Positions 6,666-16,447 of a stretch of 64,000 nt of DNA are shown in pieces (position 1 is the stretch's first letter; each line of letters begins with the position of its first letter). The translations under genes and the position numbers were made by a program. Under the pieces are notes generated by a model. That model saw nothing but the letters and a program-made list of their open reading frames with translations, ran no database searches and had not been told where the DNA came from. This stretch comes from Streptomyces sp. NBC_01481 (GTDB lineage Bacteria > Actinomycetota > Actinomycetes > Streptomycetales > Streptomycetaceae), in assembly GCF_026339995.1 (NCBI RefSeq), contig NZ_JAPEPT010000001.1, positions 1,190,501-1,254,500 on the forward strand. The letters are read 5' to 3'.

Positions 6666-8433
6666 GGTGCAGCTTGAGCGCCAGATGCACCTGCAGGGCG
6701 CGGTCGCCGTGGCGCCAGTCCGCGCCCAGTAGCGCGCCCACCTTGTCGATGCGCTGATACAGCGTGTTGACGTGGACGTAGAGGGCCCCGGCGGTGCGCG
6801 CGAGAGACCCGTCGCAGCCGAAGTAGGTCAGCACCGTGCGGGCCAGTTCACTGCCGCGCGCCTCGTCGTGCGCGAGCAGCGGCCCCACCGTGCGTTCCAC
6901 GAAGCGGTTCAGTTCGGCTCGTCCCGCATGGCTCAACAGCAGCCCGTAGATACCGAGTTCATCGCGGCAGGCGCCCTCGCCGTCCCGGTCGAGGGCGAAG
7001 AGCACATCGAGGCAGCGCACGGCATCCCGGTGTGCCTCGACCAGGGCGGCCGCGCCGGGGCCTGCGCTCTCACCGCCGACTGTCACCGGCCGGCCCGCGC
7101 CCTGGGTCAGTACGGCGGTCAGCGCGCGCGCCGCCTCGCCCGCGCCCGGGCCGCCCGGCAGGACGACGACCGTGTTGCCGCCGTACTCTCCCGCCAGGCC
7201 GCCGAGCCGCAGGGCGTAGCGGCCCGCGGCGTCCGTGACCTGGCGACGGCGGTCGCCGTCGCGGCAGCGTGCCGCGAGCACCACATGGCCGCGGTCCAGA
7301 TCGAGGCCGACGAGTGCCACCCTGCGGCGGAGGCCTTCGGGGTCGCGGTGCGGGGCGCCGAGGAGGTCGTCGAGGATTTCGCCGCGCAGCCGCTGCTCGG
7401 CCTGGGCGACCGTGTGTTCGCTCAGCAGCATCAGTGCGGCGATCTGGGCAGCCCGTTCCAGGGCGTGGACGTCGGAGGCGTCGAGCCGGTGCCGTACGAG
7501 TAGCAGGGTGCCGAGCTGCTCGCCGCCCCCCACGATCGGGGTGACACACGCCGCGTCGTCGTCGAGAGCGAGACGTCTGCTGCCGCTGCCCTTGCAGCGC
7601 GGAACGGGATCGGGCAGCGGAGCCTCGCCCGCCGCGGCGAGTCGGCGGCCATGAGCGTCCAGGACGAAGACGCTGCCGCCGAGCACCTCGGCCAGCGTGC
7701 TCGCGAGCCCCGCCGTGCCGCCGCCCTCCAGCGCCACGGCGGTCAGCCGCTGGTGGACGGTCGCGGCCCGCTGCACCTCTTCGAAGAGCGTGGCGTTCTC
7801 GATCGCGAGGGCGGCGTGGTTGGCCAGCGAGATGAGCAGGTCGACCTCTTCGGGGGCGAACGGCCGCACACGCCGGTTGGCGGCGAACAGCACCCCGTGG
7901 ACCTGGTCACCGGACTTCAGCGGCACCCCTTGGATGGCGACGAGTCCCTCGGCCCCGATGACGCCGTCGACATAGTCGGAGTGTGCGAAGCGTGTGTCGT
8001 TCGGATAGTCGGCGGTGTGGTAAGGCCGGGCGGTTTCGGCGATCAGGCCGCCGAGACATGCGCCGACCGCGAGCCGCCCGTTCTTGAAGGCCTCGCTGTG
8101 GATGCCGTCGGTGACCCGCACATAGGTGTCGCCGCGCTCGGGGTCGTACAGCAGCAGATACGCGACATCGGTGCCGATGAGAGTGCGGGCCCGGCGCACG
8201 ATGGCCTGGAGGACCTCCTCGAGGTCACGCAGCGAGGCGAGGTCGCCCGCCGTCTCGTACAACGCGGCCAGCGCGGCCTCGCGCCGTGACTGGGCGACGA
8301 GCCGGGCCCGTACCTCCAGGGCGTCCTCGACCTGCGGGGCCGGTGCGCCCAGGCCGAGGAACGCGTCCTCGTCCGCGCCCTCACGCAGCAGGCGCAGCAA
8401 GGCTTCGGTGTGCTGGTCCGGCTTGTCGGTCAC
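6652..8433 (-). CDS. PucR/CdaR-type transcriptional regulator with GAF domain
   Basis: 593 aa. Residues about 60-225 form a GAF sensor domain (LEEVLQAIVRRARTLIGTDV, IQGVPLKSGDQVHGVLFAAN, LANHAALAIENATLFEEVQ), the centre is the variable PucR linker, and residues about 530-590 are the C-terminal PucR helix-turn-helix (LARTVLTYFGCDGSLARTAG, LYVHVNTLYQRIDKV). Such proteins respond to small ligands or redox state and activate catabolic or secondary-metabolism genes. The neighbouring deletion has removed most of the hydrolase gene that may have been associated with it. ATG 8433 is used as start. Confidence 0.88.
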   Translation of the reverse strand: MTDKPDQHTEALLRLLREGADEDAFLGLGAPAPQVEDALEVRARLVAQSRREAALAALYETAGDLASLRDLEEVLQAIVRRARTLIGTDVAYLLLYDPERGDTYVRVTDGIHSEAFKNGRLAVGACLGGLIAETARPYHTADYPNDTRFAHSDYVDGVIGAEGLVAIQGVPLKSGDQVHGVLFAANRRVRPFAPEEVDLLISLANHAALAIENATLFEEVQRAATVHQRLTAVALEGGGTAGLASTLAEVLGGSVFVLDAHGRRLAAAGEAPLPDPVPRCKGSGSRRLALDDDAACVTPIVGGGEQLGTLLLVRHRLDASDVHALERAAQIAALMLLSEHTVAQAEQRLRGEILDDLLGAPHRDPEGLRRRVALVGLDLDRGHVVLAARCRDGDRRRQVTDAAGRYALRLGGLAGEYGGNTVVVLPGGPGAGEAARALTAVLTQGAGRPVTVGGESAGPGAAALVEAHRDAVRCLDVLFALDRDGEGACRDELGIYGLLLSHAGRAELNRFVERTVGPLLAHDEARGSELARTVLTYFGCDGSLARTAGALYVHVNTLYQRIDKVGALLGADWRHGDRALQVHLALKLHLTGS

Positions 8434-8714
8434 CTGGCCAGTGATACCTGGGTTGCCGCGCAGAAGAGAAGTCCGGACCCCAGATGCGCACCATCCTCAA
8501 CGAGGTGCGTGCACTGGGCGGGTGATGTGGTGGCCGAGGCCGCTCACGACCTGCCACCGGCCCCGGACGGGACGACCCGTCCGGGGCGAACCCCAGCTCC
8601 GGCTCCAGGGCGCGTATCGAAAGAAGTACCGGCCGACTGGAGCGCCGCGAACTCGATTTCAGCTCGGTATCAGCCTGAGGGTGCGCAGCCGTGGAAGGGG
8701 TTTACGCCTTCGGT
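8434..8714. other. Gene-free interval
   Basis: This 281-bp stretch lies between the start of the PucR-type gene and the 3' end of the TetR gene. I see no convincing coding frame, hairpin or repeat in it. It should hold the promoter of the PucR-type gene. Confidence 0.5.
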
Positions 8715-9287
8715 TCAGCGTGGCCGCAGCCCGTCGAAGACGACCTCGAAGATCCGCTCCCGGGGCGCCGGATCCGCTCCGAGCTGTTCCATCGCCCTGC
8801 CGACGCCGGCCAGGAGGGCGATGAACTCCGGCATGCCCAGCTCCGGGCGGACCGCCCCCGCCCGTTGCGCCCCGGTCAGCAGATCGGCCAGCCGGGTCTG
8901 GATCTCCATGGTCGGCTCCTGAAGGGACGCGTGTACGTTCACCCCGGCCGCGGCGAGTGCCTGGGCGAACTCGTTCTTGCCCGCGGACTGATCCACCACC
9001 AGACGGAAGCAGGCGAAGAAGGCTTCGGCGGGCCCGGCATCGGCGGCCAACTGTGCGGTCTGGGCCGCCATTTCCTCCAGTCTGCGCACCATCACCGCCT
9101 CCAGCAGCGCCTCCTTGGTCGGGAAATGTCTGAAGAGCGTGCCGACTCCGACCCCGGCGATGCGGGCGATCTCCTCGGTCGGCACGCTGACGCCGCGGGC
9201 GGTGAACACCTCCGTGGCGACATCCAGCAGCCTGGCCCGGTTGCGGACCGCGTCCGCCCGCAGCGGGCGCTCCTGAGCGCCACCCAT
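8715..9287 (-). CDS. TetR-family transcriptional regulator
   Basis: 190 aa. The N-terminal helix-turn-helix reads RARLLDVATEVFTARGVSV, then IARIAGVGVGTLFRHFPTKE; the C-terminal part matches the common SbtR-like ligand domain (residues about 80-190, with ADLLTGAQRAGAVRPELGMP). It is divergent from an NTF2-like gene, and the 120-bp gap carries a paired motif (9335 and 9362), so self-regulation plus control of the NTF2-like gene is likely. Inducer unknown. Confidence 0.9.
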   Translation of the reverse strand: MGGAQERPLRADAVRNRARLLDVATEVFTARGVSVPTEEIARIAGVGVGTLFRHFPTKEALLEAVMVRRLEEMAAQTAQLAADAGPAEAFFACFRLVVDQSAGKNEFAQALAAAGVNVHASLQEPTMEIQTRLADLLTGAQRAGAVRPELGMPEFIALLAGVGRAMEQLGADPAPRERIFEVVFDGLRPR

Positions 9288-9334
9288 CCCTCTCCCATCC
9301 CTTCGCCGTCGACGGCGGAACCACCCTGGACAAC

Positions 9335-9377
9335 CGGAGTCTCCAGTCCGTATCGTAAAAACGGAGTCGCTAGTCCG
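9335..9377. promoter_or_regulatory. Paired 16-bp operator motif between divergent TetR and NTF2-like genes
   Basis: CGGAGTCTCCAGTCCG (9335-9350) and CGGAGTCGCTAGTCCG (9362-9377) are two copies of one motif, 27 bp centre to centre. Each has dyad ends CGGA...TCCG. Position between divergent genes suggests two bound TetR dimers. Confidence 0.65.
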
Positions 9378-9408
9378 ATTCTAGCGGGGATCCCACCGGA
9401 GGTTTGTC

Positions 9409-9849
9409 ATGCCTGAAACGCTGTCACCGCGCGAGGTCTTCCAGAAGCTGATCGAGGGCATCGGCGCCGGGCGGTTCACGGAGCTGGCCGAGCTCTATGC
9501 CGAGGACGCCGTGGTGGAGACCGTCTTCGAGCCGGTCGGTCCGCGCCGGGTCGAGGGGCGGGCCGCACTTGAGGAGCGGTTCGCCCAGGTCGCCGCAAGT
9601 TCGCCCGTGGAGCTGACCCCGGTGAACGTGGTCGTCCGGGAGACCGACGACGCGGAGGTGGTCGTCGCCGAGTTCGACTACCACGTGCACCACCGGTTGA
9701 CCGGACGGACCTTCGAGGCCTCCAACATTCAGGTGCTGCGGGTCCGCGACGGCCTGATCGTCGGCAGCCGGGACTACCACGACCACCTTGCCCTCGTCGT
9801 GGCCGGCGGCAACCTGTCTCAGCTGGTGGCGGCACTGGAAGGCGAGTAG
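9409..9849 (+). CDS. NTF2/SnoaL-like protein
   Basis: 146 aa, starting at ATG 9409 behind GGAGG (9398-9402). The sequence is a cone-fold SnoaL/NTF2 domain throughout (EVFQKLIEGIGAGRFTELAELYAEDAVVE near the start; later VAEFDYHVHHRLTGRTF, DGLIVGSRDYHDHLALV). Members act as small isomerases, cyclases, hydrolases or ligand binders. Divergent pairing with a TetR gene suggests a stress- or substrate-induced enzyme. The reaction cannot be assigned. Confidence 0.87.
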   Translation: MPETLSPREVFQKLIEGIGAGRFTELAELYAEDAVVETVFEPVGPRRVEGRAALEERFAQVAASSPVELTPVNVVVRETDDAEVVVAEFDYHVHHRLTGRTFEASNIQVLRVRDGLIVGSRDYHDHLALVVAGGNLSQLVAALEGE

Positions 9850-9921
9850 CACGAGTGCGGTGCTCAGGGCCGGGGCCACCGGTCGGGGGCTCGTTCGTCC
9901 CTGCCGTGGACTACTCGAACT

Positions 9922-9939
9922 AGAACTGGTATCAGTTCT
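9922..9939. promoter_or_regulatory. Palindromic operator before the aldehyde dehydrogenase gene
   Basis: AGAACTGGTATCAGTTCT has 7-bp perfect arms around GTAT. The left part, TAGAACTGGTATCA, is one conserved base off the KstR consensus (GTA for GTT). It may be a weak KstR site or a site for a related TetR protein. Confidence 0.5.
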
Positions 9940-9981
9940 GAAACAGTGTCAGAAACGCCGGGGCCCCGGGAGGCAGCAGCC

Positions 9982-11465
<1,484 letters not shown>

Positions 11466-11466
<1 letters not shown>

Positions 11467-11699
11467 TGGGGGACCGCTGGCACGTCGAGGTCGACCGGAG
11501 CGTGTGCATCGGCTCCGGCATGTGTGTGGGGCACGCCCCGGACGGCTTCAAGCTCGACTCGGGGCGGCAGTCGCATCCGGTGGCCGACGACACCGACGCC
11601 AATGAGCGGATCCTCGCGGCCGCGGAGAACTGCCCGGTCGAGGCGATCGCGATCACCTTGCTGGAGAGCGGGGAGCCGGTCTTCCCGCCGGAGGAGTGA
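11466..11699 (+). CDS. 3Fe-4S ferredoxin
   Basis: 77 aa, starting at ATG 11466, which shares its A with the ALDH stop. Cys14, Cys20 and Cys56 in the pattern CIGSGMC...CPVEAI are the three ligands of a 3Fe-4S cluster; the position that holds the fourth Cys in 4Fe-4S proteins is not Cys. These small acidic ferredoxins carry electrons to cytochromes P450. No P450 lies in the window, so its partner must be elsewhere. Confidence 0.93.
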
Positions 11700-11726
11700 C
11701 CGAGCAGACCCGTGCGTCCGAGCGCC

Positions 11727-11799
11727 CGTAGTCGAGCCCTCGTAGTCGAACTCCCGCTGCTCGAACAGAGGTTGACTCGTGCGTACCGCACGGTGATCT
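11727..11799 (+). promoter_or_regulatory. Putative promoter and direct-repeat regulator sites for the lanthipeptide operon
   Basis: CGTAGTCGAGC (11727-11737), CGTAGTCGAAC (11741-11751) and the weaker GCTGCTCGAAC (11756-11766) form direct repeats about one and a half helix turns apart. They sit just before a possible -35 TTGACT (11772) and -10 TGATCT (11794). In ram loci RamR binds direct repeats upstream of ramC, so these are candidate RamR sites. Confidence 0.5.
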
Positions 11800-11874
11800 C
11801 GTGACATGCGTGACTGTCCGGCCCCCGGACGCCGTGGAAATCTCGTTGCCACGTCGCCGACGGGGGGAAGCAGG

Positions 11875-14514
11875 ATGGACAAGCGGTATGAGGTCTTCTG
11901 TCTTGCGGACAGGATTTTCTACGAGACCCCTGACCGCTTGTCCTCCGTGCGCGGGTCGTCCCGCAGAGCGGAGCAGGGGGGTACGGGGGAGAGCGTCCCC
12001 CTCTTCGAAGCGGCGCGGCGCCCGGTCCCCGAAGGGTGGCGGCGTTTCCTCTCCGGGGACTGGCTCCACATCAGCCCGGTGGGCACGGCCCGCCCGCGCC
12101 AGGGCTGGAAGATCCATGTCTCGGCCACTCTGGACAACGCCGAGAAGACGGCGGCCAGAGTGTGGGACTACTGCGTCCCGCGCTCCGTCCCCTTCAAGTT
12201 CGTCCCCGGACGGCAGCCGCTGCACCTGCGCAACTCCAAGTACGCGGGCCGCGGCTCCAGCGGGAAGTTCGCCACGATCTATCCGGCGGACGAGTCCGAA
12301 CTCCGGCTGATTCTCGACGAGTTGGGCCAGGAGCTCGCGGGCGAGCCGGGCCCGTACATCCTCACGGATCTCCGCTGGAAGCAAGGCCCGCTCTATGTAC
12401 GGTACGGAGGCTTCGCCAAGCGGCACTGCGTCGACGAAGCCGGCTCGGGCGCGCTCGTGCCCGCTATCGAGAACGCCGAGGGCGTGCTGGTGCCCGACCG
12501 CAGGGATCCGGTCTTCCGGCTGCCCGAGTGGGTGACGCTGCCCGCCTTCCTCGAACCCCAGCTCGCGGCGCGCAACGCGACCACCACCCAGGATCTGCCG
12601 TACCGCATCGAGCGTGCCCTGCACTTCTCCAACGGCGGGGGCGTGTACGCGGGTACCGATCTGCGGACCGGTGAGCAGGTGGTACTCAAGGAGGCGCGGC
12701 CCCATGCCGGGCTCGCCGCGGACGGGGCGGACGCCGTCACGCGGCTGGAGCGCGAGCGGGCCGCGCTGGAGCGGCTCGGCGGGCTGGGCGTGGCTCCCGG
12801 GGCGCGGGACTGGTTCACCCTCGGCGACCACCGCTTCCTCGTCATGGACTTCCTGCCCGGCCGGACGCTCAACTCCTTCTTCGCCGAGCGTCATCCGCTG
12901 CTGGCCGTCGAGCCGGACCCGGCGGCGGTCGCCGGCTACACCCGCTGGGCGCTGGGGGTGCTGCACGCGGTGGAGGAGGCCGTAGCGGCCGTGCACGGTC
13001 GCGGTCTCGTCTTCAACGACCTGCACATGTTCAACATCATGGTCGACCCGGACGACGACTCCGTACGGCTGCTCGACTTCGAGGCGGCGACACCGGTCGA
13101 GGAGCATCGTGGCCAGGCCATGGCGCACCCGGGATTCGTCGCGCCGGGCGACCGCGTCGGCTTCGAGGTGGACCGTTACGCGCTCGCCTGTCTGCGGCTC
13201 GCCCTCTTCGTGCCGATGACGACGCTGCTGGTGGTGGACCGGCACAAGGCGGCGCACCTGGCGGAGGTCGCGGGGGAGCTGTTCCCGGACCTGCCGGACG
13301 GCTTCCTGGCGGAGGCGGTGGAGGTCGTACGGGGCGGGCGGCGACAAAGGCGGCGGCAAGGGCAGCGGCAAGGGCGGCCCGTCGCCGGGGGCGGCGCTTC
13401 CGCTTCGGCGCCGCGAGACCGCTATCTGCCGGTGCCCGTACAGGACTGGCCCGCGAGCCGCGACTCCATGGTGCGCGCGATCCTCGCCTCCGCCACACCC
13501 GAGCGCGAGGACCGGCTGTTTCCCGGCGACATCGCGCAGTTCGGCGACGGAGGCGGACTCGGCCTGGCGCACGGCGCCGCCGGGGTGCTGTACGCCCTCG
13601 CCGAGACCGGCGCCGAGCGCTACGAGGCGGGTGAGGAGTGGCTGCTGAGCCATACGGACCCGCCCCCGTCCGGTACCCCGCTCGGGCTCTACGACGGGCT
13701 GGCCGGCGTCGCCGACGTCCTCGACCGGCTCGGCCACCGCGAGCGCGCCGTCGAACTCGTCGGCCGCGTGATGGACGAGAAGTGGCAGCGCCTCGCCCCC
13801 GACCTCCACGGAGGACTGGCCGGTATCGGTCTCGTACTCGACCGGCTCGGACTGCGCGCGCAGGCGCTGGAGGCCGCGTCCGTCCTCATCGACCGGCCGC
13901 AGCCGCCCGGGCACGGCAGGCGCGCGGGGCTGCTGCGCGGCGCGAGCGGGCCCGCCCTGTTCTTTCTGCGGCTGTACGAGTCGACGGGCGATCCGGCCCT
14001 TCTCGACGAGGCCGCCCGGGCCCTGCGCCGGGATCTCGGCACCTGCGTACGGGACCGCAGCGGAACCCTGCTGGTGGACGAGGGTGCACGCACCATGCCG
14101 TATCTCGGCGCGGGCAGCACCGGCATCGGCGCGGTCCTCGACGACTTTCTCGCCCATCGCCACGACGAGGAGTTCGCCCGCGCCCGCGAGGCGATCCTGC
14201 CCGCCGCGCGACTGCGGTACTACGCACAGCCCGGGCTGTTCAACGGGCGCGCCGGGATGGTGCTTCACCTGGCCCGGACGCGCGCCCCGCGACCGCACCT
14301 GGACGCCCAGATCGCCGCGCTCGACTGGTATGCCGTGCCGTACAGGGGCGAACTCGCCTTCCCCGGCGACCAGATGATGCGGCTCTCCATGGACCTCGCC
14401 ACCGGAACCGCGGGCGTCCTGCTCGCACTCGGCGCCGCGCTGGGCCACCACGAACGGCCCGCACGGCTGCCCTTCCTGCCGCCACCGAAGGCGGCTCCTC
14501 GAACGACCCCGTGA
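11875..14514 (+). CDS. ramC: Class III lanthipeptide synthetase LanKC (RamC/AmfT-like)
   Basis: 879 aa from ATG 11875 (GGGGGGAAGCAGG upstream). Three modules: an N-terminal lyase-like region (about 1-230), a Ser/Thr kinase-like domain (about 235-480) with Lys in VVLKEARP (about 269), catalytic loop GLVFNDLHMFNIMV (about 377) and LLDFEA (about 399), and a LanC-like cyclase domain (about 555-875, GLAHGAAGVLYALAETG to GRAGMVLHLART) without the zinc-ligand Cys/His set of class I/II enzymes. It would phosphorylate and dehydrate Ser residues of the 39-aa peptide encoded next and cyclise them onto Cys. A short Arg/Gln-rich insert (about 485-510) separates kinase and cyclase modules. The order synthetase, peptide, two transporters, LuxR regulator equals ramCSAB/ramR. 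Confidence 0.93.
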   Translation: MDKRYEVFCLADRIFYETPDRLSSVRGSSRRAEQGGTGESVPLFEAARRPVPEGWRRFLSGDWLHISPVGTARPRQGWKIHVSATLDNAEKTAARVWDYCVPRSVPFKFVPGRQPLHLRNSKYAGRGSSGKFATIYPADESELRLILDELGQELAGEPGPYILTDLRWKQGPLYVRYGGFAKRHCVDEAGSGALVPAIENAEGVLVPDRRDPVFRLPEWVTLPAFLEPQLAARNATTTQDLPYRIERALHFSNGGGVYAGTDLRTGEQVVLKEARPHAGLAADGADAVTRLERERAALERLGGLGVAPGARDWFTLGDHRFLVMDFLPGRTLNSFFAERHPLLAVEPDPAAVAGYTRWALGVLHAVEEAVAAVHGRGLVFNDLHMFNIMVDPDDDSVRLLDFEAATPVEEHRGQAMAHPGFVAPGDRVGFEVDRYALACLRLALFVPMTTLLVVDRHKAAHLAEVAGELFPDLPDGFLAEAVEVVRGGRRQRRRQGQRQGRPVAGGGASASAPRDRYLPVPVQDWPASRDSMVRAILASATPEREDRLFPGDIAQFGDGGGLGLAHGAAGVLYALAETGAERYEAGEEWLLSHTDPPPSGTPLGLYDGLAGVADVLDRLGHRERAVELVGRVMDEKWQRLAPDLHGGLAGIGLVLDRLGLRAQALEAASVLIDRPQPPGHGRRAGLLRGASGPALFFLRLYESTGDPALLDEAARALRRDLGTCVRDRSGTLLVDEGARTMPYLGAGSTGIGAVLDDFLAHRHDEEFARAREAILPAARLRYYAQPGLFNGRAGMVLHLARTRAPRPHLDAQIAALDWYAVPYRGELAFPGDQMMRLSMDLATGTAGVLLALGAALGHHERPARLPFLPPPKAAPRTTP

Positions 14515-14577
14515 GGGGTCGAGCAAAGAGCACCACGCACCACGTATGCAACTGTCCCCATGAACAAGGAGATCACC

Positions 14578-14697
14578 ATGGCACTTCTCGACCTGCAGAC
14601 GATGGACGTCCCCGAGACCGACGGCGGCGGCGAGAGCAGCGTCAGCCTGCTGCTCTGTGACAAGCACAGCTCGCACAGCAACCTGCTCTGCCTCTGA
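14578..14697 (+). CDS. ramS: Class III lanthipeptide precursor (RamS/AmfS-like)
   Basis: 39 aa, ATG 14578 with AAGGAG six bases upstream. The leader MALLDLQTMDVPET carries the LLDLQ-type helix that RamC-like synthetases recognise. The core contains two Ser-x-x-Ser-x-x-x-Cys motifs: Ser20/Ser23/Cys27 and Ser31/Ser34/Cys38, the pattern for lanthionine or labionin rings. The two-ring layout is that of the morphogenetic surfactants SapB and AmfS. The second ring region (KHSSHSNLLC) is unusually His-rich compared with SapB as I remember it. The product probably helps aerial hyphae leave the surface; it may differ in polarity from SapB. Confidence 0.92.
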   Translation: MALLDLQTMDVPETDGGGESSVSLLLCDKHSSHSNLLCL

Positions 14698-14710
14698 TCG
14701 AGTGAGGATC

Positions 14711-14751
14711 GCGGCCCCGGGTGGCACCGCTCACCGGCCACTTGGGGCCGC
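14711..14751 (+). terminator. Strong hairpin between precursor and transporter genes
   Basis: GCGGCCCC (14711-14718) pairs with GGGGCCGC (14744-14751); the stem continues inward through two G-U pairs to TGGC/GCCA, giving about 15 pairs. There is no T run. It may act as a partial terminator or stability element that keeps precursor mRNA more abundant than transporter mRNA. Confidence 0.65.
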
Positions 14752-14779
14752 ATCGATCGCAGCGACGTAGGAGTCCTGC

Positions 14780-16447
14780 ATGTTCCTCCGGGAGATCGTC
14801 CGGCACGGCGCGCCGCGTGCCGTCCTCGTCCTGCTGCTGACCTGCGCCTCGGCCGCCGCCGGGCTCGCACTGCCCGCGGTGCTCGGCCACGCCCTCGACC
14901 TTCTGCTCGCCGGAACCGGAGCCGGAGCCGGAGCCGGGGCTCGCGCGGACGCCGGACCATGGCTCGCCCTCTGCGCCGGTCTCACCGCCCTGTCCGTGCT
15001 GCTCGGCGCTTTCGACGGGCTCGTCACCGCAAGCGCCAACGCCCGTACCACCGCCTGGATACGGGCACGGGTCCTCGGGCATGTCCTCGCCGCCGGACCC
15101 GAGCAGCGCCTGCCCTCCGGCGAGCTGGTGGCCCGGCTCACGGGCAACGCCGCGCAGGCCGGAACCGTACCGACCGCCCTGGCCGCCGCGCTCGCCGCCG
15201 TACTCACGCCCGTGGGCGGCCTCGTCGCACTCGCCCTCACCGACGCGTGGACAGCACTCGTGGTCATCGCCGGAATGCCGCTGCTCGCCCTGCTGCTCAG
15301 GGTGTTCATCCGGGCCTCCGGCGAGAGCAGCGCCCGCTATCTCACGGCCCAGGGCGAGATCGCGGGACTCCTGGCGGAAGCGATACGAGGCATCCGGACG
15401 ATCACCGCGGCCGGCGTCCCGGAGCGCGACGCGGCCCGCATTCTCGCGCCGCTGCCCGAACTGACCCGCCAGGGGCGGCTGATGTGGCGGATCCTGGGCA
15501 GCTCGACCGCCCGCGCCGCCGCCCTGCTGCCGCTGCTCCAGCTCACCGTGCTGGCCGTCGCCGGTCTACGCCTCGCGGACGGCGCTCTGAGCGTCGGCGG
15601 AATGCTGGCCGCCTGGCGGTACGGGGTGCTCGCCACCGGCACCGGCGTACTGGTGGGGCAGCTGAACGGCCTGGTGCGCGGCCAGGCAGCCGCCGGACGG
15701 CTCGCGGAGATCCTCGAAGCCCCCGCGATGACGTACGGAGCGCGTCAGCTCCCGCCCGGCAAGGGTGAGTTGCAGCTCAAGGGCGTGGACCGGCGCGGGC
15801 TGCGCGGCATCGATCTGGTGGTTCCGGGCGGCTCGGTCACCGCCGTCGTCGGGCGCTCGGGCAGCGGCAAGTCCGCGCTGGCCGCCTTGGCCGGACGGCT
15901 GGCGGACCCCGACACGGGCGCCGTCCTCATCGACGGCGTCCCGCTGACGTCACTCTCCCGCGACGCGCTGCGCCGCGAGGTCGGCCATGCCTTCGCCCGT
16001 CCGGCACTGCTCGGCAAAACCGTCGCGGGCACGATCGCCTTCGGCTCCCACCTGCCCGCGGGCGAGGCCGTGAGGGAGGCCGCGCGTGCCGCCTGTGCCG
16101 ACGACTTCGTACGCCGTCTGCCCCTCGGCTACGACACGCCCTGCACCGCCGCGCCACTGTCCGGTGGCGAAGCCCAACGCCTCGGTCTGGCACGGGCGCT
16201 CGCGCACACCGGGCGCCTGCTCATCCTGGACGACGCGACCTCCAGCCTGGACTCCGCCACCGAGCGCAAGGTGTCCCAGGCCCTGTTCGCAGGGGCCCGG
16301 CGGACCCGGCTGATCGTCGCCCACCGCGCCCCGACCGCCGCCCGCGCGGACCTTGTGGTGTGGCTGGACGAGGGGCGCATCCGCGCGGTCGGCCCGCACG
16401 CCGAGCTCTGGCAACTGCCGGAGTACCGGGCGGTGTTCGATGGGTGA
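14780..16447 (+). CDS. ramA: ABC half-transporter of the lanthipeptide locus (RamA/AmfB-like)
   Basis: 555 aa. Residues 1-320 carry the six-helix exporter domain; the ATPase follows, with Walker A GRSGSGKSALAAL (about 355), signature LSGGEAQRLGLARAL (about 460) and Walker B LLILDDATSSLD (about 479). It should pair with the product of the next gene as a heterodimeric exporter of the modified peptide. ATG 14780 has GGAG nearby. The stop overlaps the following ATG by eight bases (ATGGGTGA), so translation is coupled. Confidence 0.92.
   Translation: MFLREIVRHGAPRAVLVLLLTCASAAAGLALPAVLGHALDLLLAGTGAGAGAGARADAGPWLALCAGLTALSVLLGAFDGLVTASANARTTAWIRARVLGHVLAAGPEQRLPSGELVARLTGNAAQAGTVPTALAAALAAVLTPVGGLVALALTDAWTALVVIAGMPLLALLLRVFIRASGESSARYLTAQGEIAGLLAEAIRGIRTITAAGVPERDAARILAPLPELTRQGRLMWRILGSSTARAAALLPLLQLTVLAVAGLRLADGALSVGGMLAAWRYGVLATGTGVLVGQLNGLVRGQAAAGRLAEILEAPAMTYGARQLPPGKGELQLKGVDRRGLRGIDLVVPGGSVTAVVGRSGSGKSALAALAGRLADPDTGAVLIDGVPLTSLSRDALRREVGHAFARPALLGKTVAGTIAFGSHLPAGEAVREAARAACADDFVRRLPLGYDTPCTAAPLSGGEAQRLGLARALAHTGRLLILDDATSSLDSATERKVSQALFAGARRTRLIVAHRAPTAARADLVVWLDEGRIRAVGPHAELWQLPEYRAVFDG

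Noticed and set aside
11653..14727. 1024-codon open frame on the minus strand
   Set aside because: It is the antisense of the LanKC gene and its neighbours; long antisense frames are common in very high-GC DNA and this one shows no domain, RBS or sensible composition.
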